Assembly: GCF_003201975.1 (NCBI RefSeq) | Contig: NZ_QJJQ01000001.1 | Span: 310,001 to 374,000 of the forward strand | Source: Pseudogracilibacillus auburnensis | Lineage (GTDB): Bacteria > Bacillota > Bacilli > Bacillales > Amphibacillaceae | Direction: 5' to 3' | Length of the DNA: 64,000 nt | Shown here: positions 53,306-62,701 of the stretch, one piece after another | How positions within the stretch are numbered: the first letter of the stretch is position 1 | Layout of the letters: the number at the start of each line of letters is the position of its first letter | Translations under genes and position numbers: made by a program | Notes under the pieces: generated by a model | What the model was told of the DNA's origin: nothing | Databases searched by the model: none | The model's input: the letters and a program-made list of their open reading frames with translations, nothing else

Positions 53306-53920
53306 ATGGGAAAAGTTGTGATTGATATGTCTATTTCATTGGATGGATTCGTTACTGGAGAAAATGATGGTCCTGAACAACCTTTAGGGGAAAATGCAGC
53401 AGTTTTACATGATTGGTTGTTTTCAGGGGATCAAGTCAGCCATGTGAATGAATTTTTCAAGTTGTCGGAAATAAATCGAGAAGTATTGGATGCATCACAA
53501 AAAAATGCGGGAGCTATGATCGTTGGGCGTGGAACATATGATATTGTCAATGGATGGGGCGGCAGTCATCCTAATAAAGGTGTTCCGGTATTTGTTGTGA
53601 CACATAACCACCCTGAATTCGTGCCACAAGGGACAACGCCATTTACATTTGTATCAGATGGTGTGACCTCAGCTGTTGCAAAAGCAAAGGAAGTTGCAGG
53701 TGATAAGGAGATAGGGGTAGCAGGAGCGCATGTGTCAGAGCAATGTTTAGATGCGGGACTTGTAGATGAATTATTTTTGCATATTGTTCCTGTTATTTTA
53801 GGGAAGGGGAAGCGATTTTTTAAAGCGTTTACTCCACTTGAAATTATTGAAGTGATACATGCGTCCAATGTAACACATATCCGATATAAGGTAATCCCTA
53901 AAAAACAAGCTAAGATGTAA
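53306..53920 (+). CDS. Dihydrofolate-reductase-like RibD C-terminal family protein
   Basis: This 204-residue protein of the YyaP/YwjB type has DMSISLDGFVTGEND at residues 7-21, AMIVGRGTYDIVNGWGG near 75, PVFVVTHNHPEFV near 100 and VDELFLHIVPVILGKGKRFF near 155. These map to the NADPH-binding and substrate cleft of the RibD reductase domain. Many such proteins accompany regulators of stress or antibiotic response; the true substrate is unknown. AAAAGGAG precedes the ATG. Confidence 0.85.
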   Translation: MGKVVIDMSISLDGFVTGENDGPEQPLGENAAVLHDWLFSGDQVSHVNEFFKLSEINREVLDASQKNAGAMIVGRGTYDIVNGWGGSHPNKGVPVFVVTHNHPEFVPQGTTPFTFVSDGVTSAVAKAKEVAGDKEIGVAGAHVSEQCLDAGLVDELFLHIVPVILGKGKRFFKAFTPLEIIEVIHASNVTHIRYKVIPKKQAKM

Positions 53921-54183
53921 AAATTAGTTGCAAACATAGTAAAAACTTAAAAATAGTTAGCAGCAAGAGTATGCTTTTAGCCTTCCGAAAATGAAGGCTA
54001 TTGGAGTTTGTTATCCTTAAATTATTAAATCGTATTTTAAGAGTTTTTTAGCGTAAAAGGTTGACTTTTTATAAGTTGGTTATTGAATGAAAAAGATTGG
54101 CTTTAGAGCAATCGAGAAGAATTCCTTAACAACCACCTATGATAATCTTAAAAGGAACCACAAAAAGAGGGAGTGTAACAATA

Positions 54184-54657
54184 ATGAAAGAAGAAGGAAT
54201 TTTTGAACAATATGATTTTTGTAGGGAATCATCGATCGAACTGCTTGATTCCATTGCTTCTGAAGAACAAGCTGATGTGATTCCTTATGGACATCGCAAT
54301 TCTTTACGTTGGAACTTAGGGCATATTCTCGTCGCGCAGGAGGGCGTCATGTATTATTTTGGGATGAATCAACCCGGAGATATTACTAAGAAAATAAGAG
54401 AAGCTTTCGAACCTGGGACAAGTCCAGAAGATTGGTCCACCTCACCACTTACTTTGAATGAAATACGCGAATTGTTATTAGAACAACAGGAAAGAATGAG
54501 ACAAACATTTTATGGAAGATTAGGAGAACCAGCAGCCAATGTGTTTGAATTTAAGGATAAAAAGTTGAAGATAATAGGGGATTTATTCATATTCACCATC
54601 TGGCATGAAGGATTACATCAAGGTGTAATAAAAGGTATGAAGCGGGCAATAAAATAG
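54184..54657 (+). CDS. DinB-like (YfiT/DUF664) putative metal-dependent enzyme
   Basis: This 157-residue four-helix-bundle protein has a metal-binding His in NLGHILVAQE near residue 48 and the HEGLHQG pair near 142, the DinB triad. Family members include bacillithiol transferases and DNA-damage-inducible proteins; thiol transfer in detoxification is plausible. The ATG at 54184 is preferred since GAGGGAG lies ahead; an open frame back to 54139 lacks a site. It sits alone between the DHFR-like and hydrolase genes. Confidence 0.8.
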   Translation: MKEEGIFEQYDFCRESSIELLDSIASEEQADVIPYGHRNSLRWNLGHILVAQEGVMYYFGMNQPGDITKKIREAFEPGTSPEDWSTSPLTLNEIRELLLEQQERMRQTFYGRLGEPAANVFEFKDKKLKIIGDLFIFTIWHEGLHQGVIKGMKRAIK

Positions 54658-54773
54658 GTTTTCGTGTTTTTCAAAGGTATATTTTTTAGAATTCCATTAA
54701 AGCGTTGCGGGAGCAAAAGTAACTTTAAGGTGGGTTTTTATATGACCTTAGCTAGTAGAAGGGAGTAAATAAT

Positions 54774-55325
54774 GTGAAGAAGCAAGTGTTGTTCATTCAT
54801 AGTGCAGGAACCCAGGATTTTCACAAAGGGAGCAGTAACCTATTAGCATATTTAAAAGACTTACTTGGTGATGAATACAACTTGTTATATCCCAAGATGC
54901 CTAATCCTGAAAATCCTGAGTACAAACTTTGGAAAGTTCAACTTGAAAAAGAATTTGCTGCATTAGGTGGTAAGGTGTTTCTTATCGGCCATTCTTTGGG
55001 AGCCTCAGTATTGTTGAAATATCTTTCCGAGAAAACGACTAATTGCACCATTTCCGGGTTGTTTATGATTGCAGCACCATACTGGGGAAAGGACGATGAT
55101 TGGCAGGCTAATGCGTATACCTTATCGAAGGATTTTGCCACGAAACTTCCTCAGATATCGCATATATTTCTTTATCACAGCCGTCATGATGAAGTCGTGC
55201 CGTCGAAGCACCTAGAATACTACAAACGAAAGCTTCCCAAGGCCTATACACACATACTCGATGACGATGAACATTATTTCAATAATGGGTTGCCCAAACT
55301 CATCGATGATATCAAAGGTTTGTAA
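54774..55325 (+). CDS. RBBP9/YdeN family alpha/beta hydrolase
   Basis: This 183-residue serine hydrolase has IHSAGTQDF at the oxyanion region, the nucleophile elbow LIGHSLGAS near residue 75, the Asp in HSRHDEVVPS near 142 and the His in DDDEHYFNN near 165. It is a single compact domain without a lid, as in YdeN and RBBP9. The start is GTG at 54774 after AGAAGGGAG; an overlapping ATG at 54772 is followed at once by a stop. Substrate unknown. Confidence 0.87.
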   Translation: MKKQVLFIHSAGTQDFHKGSSNLLAYLKDLLGDEYNLLYPKMPNPENPEYKLWKVQLEKEFAALGGKVFLIGHSLGASVLLKYLSEKTTNCTISGLFMIAAPYWGKDDDWQANAYTLSKDFATKLPQISHIFLYHSRHDEVVPSKHLEYYKRKLPKAYTHILDDDEHYFNNGLPKLIDDIKGL

Positions 55326-55655
55326 TTTATTGTTATGCACAATTACCTTGTTTGGTTTCAGGTTTGGGAAATAATCCAACACCAAAGAAATGAAGTTATT
55401 ATGAGAGATTTGATTATTAATGAATTTAATACAAAATAAGGAACATATGTACAGCTAGGTTGACTAAGTTTACAATATAAACATTAATGTTAATTAACAA
55501 ACTAGCTGGTTAATGGAAAAAGATAATACAAAAGAGATATATTAAGCAATTGGGAAGAAATCCAAATATTAAACCTCTCTGCACTTTAAGAAGTTAGCTT
55601 CAATCTACAGTATTGAACCATGTTTATACCTAAGAATTTTATATGTTTTTACATT
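55326..55655. other. Intergenic gap, no gene seen
   Basis: About 330 bases between the hydrolase gene and the inverted repeat ahead of the UvrA-like gene. It holds short AT-rich frames only and no convincing terminator. Confidence 0.45.
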
Positions 55656-55675
55656 CCTGACACTATGTTGTCAGG
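55656..55675. promoter_or_regulatory. Inverted repeat upstream of the UvrA-like gene, possible operator
   Basis: CCTGACA and TGTCAGG are separated by six bases; TATAAT at 55685-55690 follows ten bases later. The arrangement suggests a repressor or activator site at the promoter of the UvrA-like operon. Confidence 0.45.
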
Positions 55676-55734
55676 GTACTTATGTATAATGAGATGTATA
55701 TTATATAATGCTAACTTTACGGGAGTGGTTAATT

Positions 55735-57897
55735 ATGGTTGAGAATCAATTTATTAGACTTTTTGGCTTAAAGGAAAATAACTTAAAAAATGTAACTCTA
55801 AATATACATAAAAGGAAAATCACTGTATTTACAGGTGTTTCAGGATCTGGCAAATCATCAATCGTATTTGACACAATAAGTAAAGAAGCACAACGTCAGT
55901 TGAATCAGACTTTTACGACGTATATACAAAACCGATTACCAACATACAGTCAACCAGACGCATTATCCATTGAGAATCTTTCCCCCGCTGTGGTGATTGA
56001 TCAAAAACGCCTAGGAGGAAATGTACGTTCAACGCTTGGTACGATCACAGATATTTATTCATTATTACGATTACTATTTTCTCGTATAGGAAAGCCCTTT
56101 ATTGGCGAATCTGATGTTTTTTCTTTTAACAATCCAAAAGGGATGTGTCCGGAGTGTCAGGGAATCGGACGAAATATAGAACCGAATATTGGGAAGTTAT
56201 TTGATAAAACGAAATCTCTTAATGAAGGAGCCATTTTATTTTCCACTTTCGCTGTGGGAACTTGGTATTGGCAGAAACATTTAGTCTCAGGCATATTCGA
56301 TCCAGATAAAAAGTTAAAAAATTACACAGATACAGAGTGGCAATCGTTATTACATGGTAAGGACAAGAAAATCATATTGCCCTTGAAAAATGAACCTGTC
56401 AAGTATTTTGAAGGGGTGATAGATAGGTTCAAGCGTATTTACTTAAGACAAGAAAGCAATCAATTATCGAATAAAATTAAGCGTTTTATAACATTAAAAG
56501 ATTGTTCTGTATGCAACGGATCTCGGTTAAGTCAAGAAGTATTAAATTGTAAAATTAATGGTTACAACATTGCCCAATTTGCAGGGATGGAAGCAAGTGA
56601 ATTGATAAAATTAATAGAAATGATCAAAGATCCAATTGTAGAGCCAATCATTTTAAATATGACAAGTCGGTTGAAATCTCTCGTAGACATGGGAATCGAT
56701 TATCTTACGCTGAGTCGTGAAACATCTACCTTGTCTGGGGGAGAATCACAACGTGTAAAGATGATACGACATCTTAACAGCAGTTTAACAGATATGATGT
56801 ATATTTTTGATGAACCAAGTATTGGATTGCATCCTCATGATGTACACAGACTCAATCGGATGCTACAAAATCTCCGAGACAAAGGAAACACTGTTATAGT
56901 GGTTGAACATGATAAGGATGTAATTAAAATTGCAGATCATATTGTCGAAGTTGGACCAGGTGCAGGTACAAATGGCGGTGAAGTTGTCTATGAAGGAAAT
57001 CTCAATGGATTATACGAAGCTGATACACTGACTGGAAGATATATGAGGTCTAAACAACCATTAAAAAAGGAAACCCGTATATGTAACGGATACCTTTCCA
57101 TTTTCGGAGCGTCGAAACATAACCTCAAGAACATTACTGCTCATATTCCATGTGGTGCCCTTACTGTAATTACTGGCGTAGCTGGTTCGGGGAAAAGCAC
57201 ATTGATTTTTGATGAGTTTTTAAAACAGCATCTAGATGCCATTGTTATCGACCAAGAGTCAGTGAGTACCTCGATTCGGTCTCTCCCAGCGACTTATACG
57301 GGTATTATGGATGCAATTCGAGATTCCTTTGCCTTTGCTAACAAAGTAAGTAAATCACTTTTTAGTTTTAACTCAAAAGGTGCTTGTTCAGAATGCCAAG
57401 GGAATGGATTTATTAATACGGATCTTGCATTTCTTGAAAGTATTAGAACGACTTGTGAAACATGTAATGGGAAACGGTTCAAAGATGAAGTCCTTCAGTA
57501 TAAGTTAGATGGGAAATCAATATCAGATGTAGGATTAGACTATATGACATTAGGTCAGCCGTTGAACACATTATTAGGTGGAGAATGTCAAAGAATTAAA
57601 TTAGCTGGCGAGTTGAACCAATCTAGTAACATTTATGTTCTGGATGAGCCGACAACTGGACTTCATATGTCTGATGTTAGCCATTTATTATCCATTCTAA
57701 ACCGTTTAGTTGATAACGGTAGCACCATCATTGTGATCGAACACAATCTTGATATAATGAAACAAGCAGACTGGATTATTGATCTTGGACCTGGTGGCGG
57801 AAAGAAAGGAGGGGAAATCATGTTCACAGGCACACCACATGAATTTGTATCAGAGAGTAACTCCCTAACCGCACAATATCTAAAAAATGATATATAG
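55735..57897 (+). CDS. Short UvrA-like ABC ATPase (drug-resistance UvrA paralogue)
   Basis: This 720-residue protein has two UvrA-type ABC modules with Walker A GVSGSGKSS at 34-42 and GVAGSGKST near 480, and zinc-finger cysteines (CPECQGIGR near 138, CSECQGNGF near 550, CETCNGKRF). Signatures are TLSGGESQRVK and a divergent TLLGGECQRIK. It is about 230 residues shorter than housekeeping UvrA and lacks the UvrB-binding and insertion regions. Related short paralogues occur in producers of and resistance loci for DNA-targeting drugs. The ATG at 55735 follows GGGAGTGG. A truncated YafY-type regulator gene lies 11 bases behind it. Confidence 0.87.
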   Translation: MVENQFIRLFGLKENNLKNVTLNIHKRKITVFTGVSGSGKSSIVFDTISKEAQRQLNQTFTTYIQNRLPTYSQPDALSIENLSPAVVIDQKRLGGNVRSTLGTITDIYSLLRLLFSRIGKPFIGESDVFSFNNPKGMCPECQGIGRNIEPNIGKLFDKTKSLNEGAILFSTFAVGTWYWQKHLVSGIFDPDKKLKNYTDTEWQSLLHGKDKKIILPLKNEPVKYFEGVIDRFKRIYLRQESNQLSNKIKRFITLKDCSVCNGSRLSQEVLNCKINGYNIAQFAGMEASELIKLIEMIKDPIVEPIILNMTSRLKSLVDMGIDYLTLSRETSTLSGGESQRVKMIRHLNSSLTDMMYIFDEPSIGLHPHDVHRLNRMLQNLRDKGNTVIVVEHDKDVIKIADHIVEVGPGAGTNGGEVVYEGNLNGLYEADTLTGRYMRSKQPLKKETRICNGYLSIFGASKHNLKNITAHIPCGALTVITGVAGSGKSTLIFDEFLKQHLDAIVIDQESVSTSIRSLPATYTGIMDAIRDSFAFANKVSKSLFSFNSKGACSECQGNGFINTDLAFLESIRTTCETCNGKRFKDEVLQYKLDGKSISDVGLDYMTLGQPLNTLLGGECQRIKLAGELNQSSNIYVLDEPTTGLHMSDVSHLLSILNRLVDNGSTIIVIEHNLDIMKQADWIIDLGPGGGKKGGEIMFTGTPHEFVSESNSLTAQYLKNDI

Positions 57898-57908
57898 GAG
57901 GATTACCT

Positions 57909-58298
57909 TTGAAATTTGATCGGTTATTGGGAATCATTGTATTACTGATTCATAGAAAAAGAATAAAGGCTGTTGAATTGTCGAGGTACTTTGAGGTATC
58001 GGAGAGAACGATATATAGAGATATCGATTCTCTTAATCGTGCAGGAGTTCCCATTGTATCGCTTCCTGGGCAAGAAGGTGGTTATGAATTAATGGATGGG
58101 TTCAAACTGGATAAAAAGTATCTAACTTTAGATGAATTACTCTCTATACAGTGGGCGTTGAAAAGCATTGAAAAGGCTACAGGATTTGAAGATATCAATG
58201 ATTTGATCTCGAAGATTAATCAATTAATTGACCCAGTACTCACGCAAGGTAAAAATATCCAATTACAAATTTCGCATTCGAAACAGAAAGAGAGTTAA
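57909..58298 (+). CDS. Truncated YafY/DeoR-type HTH regulator (WYL domain missing)
   Basis: This 129-residue protein has the HTH_11 of the YafY family (MKFDRLLGIIVLLIHRKRIK, LSRYFEVSERTIYRDIDSLN) at 1-60 and the start of the middle linker (YLTLDELLSIQWALKSIE). Full family members have about 300 residues with a C-terminal WYL ligand domain; none follows after the stop in any frame I could read. It could be a decayed remnant or a ligand-independent DNA-binding protein. The start is TTG at 57909 behind AGGAGGATTACC, suggesting co-transcription with the UvrA-like gene. Confidence 0.78.
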   Translation: MKFDRLLGIIVLLIHRKRIKAVELSRYFEVSERTIYRDIDSLNRAGVPIVSLPGQEGGYELMDGFKLDKKYLTLDELLSIQWALKSIEKATGFEDINDLISKINQLIDPVLTQGKNIQLQISHSKQKES

Positions 58299-58461
58299 TA
58301 TTAATGGAATTTTTAACAAACGGCATTAAGAAATCTAACAAAATGAAGGAATAATTGTTTCTTCATTTCTACAAATTTATTTCCTTTCTTGTCTAGCTGT
58401 CAACAAAATAAGAGATGGGTCAGGAACATCAATGAATCGATTAAGATTCATTGATGAAAAT

Positions 58462-59121
58462 TTATTTGTCATTCCCAATCAGGTGGACACCATTCCATCT
58501 TTCTAACACTGCATCACATACCGCAGTGGCAAAATCTTCATAACTAATACTTTTCTTCAAAAACTCAATTTCATCATTTAAGGCTCTCCAACGTTTATAA
58601 CCTCCAACACGTAATCCATCAGGAATATAGGCTGGTGGTGGAATTAAATAAGCCCATGATTCTGAGGCAGGTAATGTTTCCAAATAATCACGTAATCGGG
58701 TATGTGCTTTTCCTCTAGGTAATGTGCGTTCTGGAAAAGCAACGTCTTGCCAAAATCGCTTGCCATTATGCATTTTTAGACTTCCAGCTCCTCCCACCGT
58801 AATCGTTAGTAGGTTTTCTCTTCCAGAAACAGTTTTTTGAATACGTTTGTCAAGGTCAACCAAAGTTGTTTCAGGAATCTCTCCACGCATTCGAATGGCA
58901 TTCACAATAACATCAGCCATCTCTGTGGCACGATGCAAACTAGAGATATTATTTATATCCACAAGTCTTGTCTGAATAGGGTATTTCGTTTTTGGCAGTC
59001 TTGAAATATCACTTTCCTCGCGTAATGCTGCAAAAACTTGGATATGCTTATATTCTGATAATTGTTGTAAGACAGAAGCACCTGTACGTCCAGTTGCCCC
59101 TAAAATAAGTACGTTTGTCAT
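58462..59121 (-). CDS. NAD(P)-binding NmrA/SDR-like protein
   Basis: This 219-residue protein has the Rossmann motif ILGATGRTGASVLQQL at residues 5-20, TVGGAGSLKM near 110 and a C-terminal segment typical of the YwnB/NmrA-like atypical SDRs. It may act as an NADPH-dependent reductase or redox sensor. The ATG at 59121 is chosen; a TTG at 59139 lies in the ribosome binding region (GAGGAGTGG). It follows the MFS gene by 27 bases on the same strand and is probably in the same MerR-controlled unit. Confidence 0.83.
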   Translation of the reverse strand: MTNVLILGATGRTGASVLQQLSEYKHIQVFAALREESDISRLPKTKYPIQTRLVDINNISSLHRATEMADVIVNAIRMRGEIPETTLVDLDKRIQKTVSGRENLLTITVGGAGSLKMHNGKRFWQDVAFPERTLPRGKAHTRLRDYLETLPASESWAYLIPPPAYIPDGLRVGGYKRWRALNDEIEFLKKSISYEDFATAVCDAVLERWNGVHLIGNDK

Positions 59122-59148
59122 TAAAGTTCCACTCCTCAAATAGAATTT

Positions 59149-60336
59149 TTATGATTGAACATTTTTAATATAAAACGAGATAATCAGGCTAATACCAAGC
59201 AACATAGCTAGGCATAGAAAAGCCATCCCGTAATTTACGACTTTTAATAAAAATACAGCGATTATCGGACCAAGACTCGTACCGATAAATAAAATAAAAG
59301 TATAAAGAGAAACGGCTGCTCCATGATTTTTTCCACCAAGCTGACCTACTAAAGAGATAAGTGTTGGAACAGTCAATGCAATTCCAGCCACAAAGACGAC
59401 ACTCATTAAAACTAAGAATACTAAATTAGAACTGATTCCAATGAATAAAGAACCTAGCACCGCAATAATAAGTGCCCCCCGTAAAATGTTCATTAACCCA
59501 AATTGATTGGACAACTTTCCTGCAAATGGAGCAAATAGCATTCCAATAATTCCAATTATACGAACATAAAGAATCCCGTCCGAACTCATAGCAAATTCCT
59601 CTGTCAAATACTCACCGAGAATAGTATAAAAAGCTACGAAAGTGAGTAGTAAGGTAATAGCGATGCTATATACCTGGATCAAGCTTTTATCGGTTAATAA
59701 ACGGTAAAACTGACTGAACATGAACTTCAGGTTACTCTTTGTTTGGCTAGTGGATATTTTTGGGAGTAGAGTAAGAACCAATATAGCGGTTATGAAATAA
59801 ATCCCGCCAAAGTAATAAAAAACACTTTGCCAATTAAATTGTTGACTAATATAACTGCTGAATATTTGACCAACGATGGCAGAGATTAAAAAACTAGAGC
59901 TGATAAACCCAATGGCTGTCACTCTTTTTGTAGAGGGAAATTTATCCACTACATAAGCAATAGCAACTGGTGCAAAGGTTGCTGCGGCAAATCCTTGAAA
60001 AGAACGCCAGACAATGACCCAAGGCAAAGAGTTTGAAATAGGCAGTATAAAAGTCACCACTGTCAGCAATAACAAACCAATTAAAATGACTTGTTTTCTA
60101 CCATAACGGTCAGAAAGAGGGCCAGTAAATAAGCTTCCGATTGCATAGCACAGAGAGAAAGCACTTCCTGTCCATGCCACATTTGTCATGCTAGTGTGAA
60201 AATACTCACTAAATATCGACATTAATGGAATGGTCAAATAATTACTTGCTACGACTACTAACCCACACCAAAACAAAACAGCAGTTAATAAGGAATATTT
60301 CGGCTGTGAATTAATATTTTCATTACTAAAATTCAT
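59149..60336 (-). CDS. MFS transporter (drug efflux type)
   Basis: This 395-residue transporter has twelve predicted helices. Motif A, GPLSDRYGRKQ, lies after helix 2 near residue 72, and a motif-C-like FISSSFLISAIVGQIFSSY lies in helix 5 near 150, a feature of antiporters. AAAGGAGA precedes the ATG. A MerR-family gene is divergent from it with three operator-like repeats between, a layout typical of inducible drug pumps. The exported compound is unknown. Confidence 0.88.
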   Translation of the reverse strand: MNFSNENINSQPKYSLLTAVLFWCGLVVVASNYLTIPLMSIFSEYFHTSMTNVAWTGSAFSLCYAIGSLFTGPLSDRYGRKQVILIGLLLLTVVTFILPISNSLPWVIVWRSFQGFAAATFAPVAIAYVVDKFPSTKRVTAIGFISSSFLISAIVGQIFSSYISQQFNWQSVFYYFGGIYFITAILVLTLLPKISTSQTKSNLKFMFSQFYRLLTDKSLIQVYSIAITLLLTFVAFYTILGEYLTEEFAMSSDGILYVRIIGIIGMLFAPFAGKLSNQFGLMNILRGALIIAVLGSLFIGISSNLVFLVLMSVVFVAGIALTVPTLISLVGQLGGKNHGAAVSLYTFILFIGTSLGPIIAVFLLKVVNYGMAFLCLAMLLGISLIISFYIKNVQS

Positions 60337-60370
60337 AACTAATCTCCTTTATGAAATTTATTTACCTAGT

Positions 60371-60463
60371 TTGTAATAAGGTTATATCAATTGTAGTTTG
60401 GTTACAATTATAAGTCAAGAGATAATTTGTAGATTAGCGACCTTTATTGTAAAATGGTTACAA
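60371..60463. promoter_or_regulatory. Three MerR-type operator repeats between the MFS and MerR genes
   Basis: TTGTAATAAGGTTATAT (60371), TTGTAGTTTGGTTACAA (60391) and TTGTAAAATGGTTACAA (60447) share TTGTAA-N3-GG-TTACAA. The last is a perfect inverted repeat with a five-base centre. The first two are 20 bases apart, the third 56 bases further. They lie on the MFS side of the 333-base gap; the remaining 200 bases up to the MerR gene hold nothing else recognisable. Confidence 0.65.
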
Positions 60464-60669
60464 GAATGAATTTGTATAAAATACAACTTTAAATAGTGGG
60501 CGTTTTTATTCTGGGCTCACTGTTTGAGACTACATTTACTCACCACAAAGAAAAAAGATTTGCATAGTGTTACAGCTTACAAGTGAAAAAGGCTGCTGTT
60601 TTCGTCAACGATATGTAGTGCTTGCCTGAATATAAAACAATATTTTAAGTGAAGTTAGGAGAATAAAAA

Positions 60670-61011
60670 ATGAGCGAAGATACACAGAAGTTGAATGCCT
60701 TGTTGGACTTTGATTTATTGAAAAAATTAGTAGTTGGAATCGGTGAAGTATCCGAAATCACTGGCATCCCAACGCGTAAAATTCGTTATTGGGAAGAAAA
60801 AGGAGCCATTCAATCTGAGTCTGGTGCAGAGGGTTCTACGAGAAGATATGATTATTTAAATGTGAAAAAGATGCTTCTTATTCAAGAAATGATGGATGAG
60901 GGTTTTACATTGGATGCAGCTATCAAAAAAGTGGAAAAACGAATGGTTACGTTAAATGAAGCATTTCGTAAGTTGGCAGATACAGTACCAGATACAGAAG
61001 ATAAGGAATAA
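60670..61011 (+). CDS. MerR family transcriptional regulator
   Basis: This 113-residue regulator has the winged-helix head (VGIGEVSEITGIPTRKIRYWEEKGAI, STRRYDYLNVKKMLLIQEMM) at 23-85, preceded by an unusual 22-residue N-terminal helix. A short C-terminal dimerisation helix follows and there is no ligand domain. It resembles the GlnR/TnrA-like or HTH_MerR-SF1 small members. GTTAGGAGAA lies ahead of the ATG. Divergent from the MFS-NmrA genes, it is their probable regulator through the TTGTAA-type repeats. Confidence 0.88.
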   Translation: MSEDTQKLNALLDFDLLKKLVVGIGEVSEITGIPTRKIRYWEEKGAIQSESGAEGSTRRYDYLNVKKMLLIQEMMDEGFTLDAAIKKVEKRMVTLNEAFRKLADTVPDTEDKE

Positions 61012-61275
61012 ACAATAATAGATATAAAAACAAAAACTCTGTCCTTTTATTTGACGGAGCTAAAATATTTTCCGTTCAAAAAAATTACCTTCTTTAAATT
61101 CTTTTTTTATCTCCCTAAATGCTTGAATCAAATAACCTTATAATAGAAGGATATGTTTTTGAGCTTATTCTATCATTTATACTGAATTACAAGTGTTGGA
61201 CAGGTTACACTAAGTTAGACAGATAAGTTAAGGTCATATAAACTTGATTCAATAGAAATCGGAGGAGAATCAATT

Positions 61276-61350
61276 ATGACTAAAAGAAAGCGAAGAAGGG
61301 AAAATCGTGAAAACAATCCAATCAAAAGATGGCACAACATTAGTCTATGA
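61276..61350 (+). CDS. Possible 24-codon basic ORF overlapping the next gene start
   Basis: ATG at 61276 follows GGAGGAGAATC, the best ribosome binding site here, and encodes a very basic start (MTKRKRRRENRENNPIKRWH) of 24 residues. It overlaps the next gene by 44 bases in another frame. It may be a translational coupling ORF or the trace of a frameshifted longer N-terminus. Not known to be a real protein. Confidence 0.35.
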   Translation: MTKRKRRRENRENNPIKRWHNISL

Positions 61351-62089
61351 TGTTTTCGGCAATGGACCTCCCCTTTTATTTATAACTGGGGCCACCTGTT
61401 TTCGCTCGTTTGAACCAGTTTTACATGATGCAAAAGTATTTTCGGAGCAATTTACCGTCTACAATTATGATCGTCGTGGGCGTGGTGATAGTGGTAACGT
61501 GCTACCATACAAAATTGAACGTGAACTGGAAGACATTGAAGCCATAATCGATGAAACTGGGGGAGCAGTAAATATTTATGGCCATTCTTCGGGTGCTATA
61601 CTTGGTCTTGAAGCTGCAATGTATCTGGGAGACAAAGTAAATAAGCTGGTCATGTATGATGCACCCTATGCAAATGATGAAGCAAACCAAAATGAATTTA
61701 AAGAACTAAGTCAAGGATTATATGAGCTACTTGATAGCGGTAAGGATGAAGAAGCGATAGTCTCTTTTTTAAGTGGTATTGACATTCCTCAGGAGGTTAT
61801 TACCGCATTTCGACAATCATCCCAATGGGCGACTATGGTAGCACTCGCACCAACACTTGCCTATGACACTATTCTTGCCAACGATTTGCCACCCACTAAA
61901 AGGGTTTCTCATCTTACAACTCCAACCAAAATTATTGTTGGAGAAAAGAGCCCTGCTCCCATTCACCAGGTCGCGAACCAGTTGAATGGCGCAATTCCAA
62001 ACACAGAGTATATTATGCTCGCGGAACAAGATCACATGCCAAACCCCAAAGTGTTGTTGTCGGTGCTTTCAAGTTTTCTAAAACAATAA
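61307..62089 (+). CDS. Alpha/beta hydrolase (epoxide hydrolase/haloperoxidase-like)
   Basis: This 260-residue enzyme has LLFITGATCF at the oxyanion site, YDRRGRGDSG near 58, the nucleophile elbow IYGHSSGA near 94, IIVGEKSP near 215 with the acid and the His in AEQDHMPNP near 243. The start is GTG at 61307, with AAGAAGGG ahead. Another ribosome binding site and ATG 31 bases upstream open a different frame. It is monocistronic, after a 295-base gap without a gene. Substrate unknown. Confidence 0.86.
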   Translation: MKTIQSKDGTTLVYDVFGNGPPLLFITGATCFRSFEPVLHDAKVFSEQFTVYNYDRRGRGDSGNVLPYKIERELEDIEAIIDETGGAVNIYGHSSGAILGLEAAMYLGDKVNKLVMYDAPYANDEANQNEFKELSQGLYELLDSGKDEEAIVSFLSGIDIPQEVITAFRQSSQWATMVALAPTLAYDTILANDLPPTKRVSHLTTPTKIIVGEKSPAPIHQVANQLNGAIPNTEYIMLAEQDHMPNPKVLLSVLSSFLKQ

Positions 62090-62413
62090 CTTGTTAGCTG
62101 TATTTTATGAGATTTATTTCGGGTATTCAGAATATAGTAGAATTACCTATTTAACATTTAAGAAAATGTAAAGTGCAAATCGGATTATTTGGAGGTTTGT
62201 TAGGTCAAACAATAATAAAATTAAATTCGATATTCGAATGCATCACGTGTAAAAAGATTTAATACTAAACTAAAAATTGTAATGTTTATTTGTTTTAATC
62301 TTATTTGGATTTCTCTCATTATATCAAGAAAGGTAAAATAGCAGTTAGATCAGATATAGTTTGTGAAGAACCGTGCGTAAAGATAATTTGGTGCATATCC
62401 AAAAAAGGAGAAG

Positions 62414-62524
62414 TGTCTTTTAGTACAACTAACAAATGATAAATGTAGACTAAATGCATTAAGGTTTTATGAACGGCTAGGTTTTAAAGTAACACATGAA
62501 GATATTAAGCTGAAACTTCAATAA
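62414..62524 (+). pseudogene. C-terminal fragment of a GNAT acetyltransferase gene
   Basis: The frame reads CLLVQLTNDKCRLNALRFYE followed by RLGFKVTHEDIKLKL and a stop, the typical last third of a GNAT protein of the DNA-damage/aminoglycoside acetyltransferase-like kind. A stop lies a few codons upstream in the same frame and no N-terminal half was found, so only a remnant is left. Confidence 0.65.
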
Positions 62525-62701
62525 TTCTTTTACTAAAATAAAGGACGTGAATTAACGGAGGAAGTGAAAATGAGCCTACCTCGTTCATATACTGTTTTTA
62601 GAGGGGCGGAGGATTTTTTACTTTTGTTCCATTAAATAAAATCAGGCAAAGAGAAAAAACGACAAGGTTTTAATATGATCTGAGAGGAGGAGGGTGACGA
62701 A

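Noticed and set aside
60447-60463. GlnR/TnrA box before the MFS gene
   Set aside because: The nitrogen-regulator consensus needs TGTNA and TNACA seven bases apart; here the spacing is five, and two sister copies match a MerR layout better.
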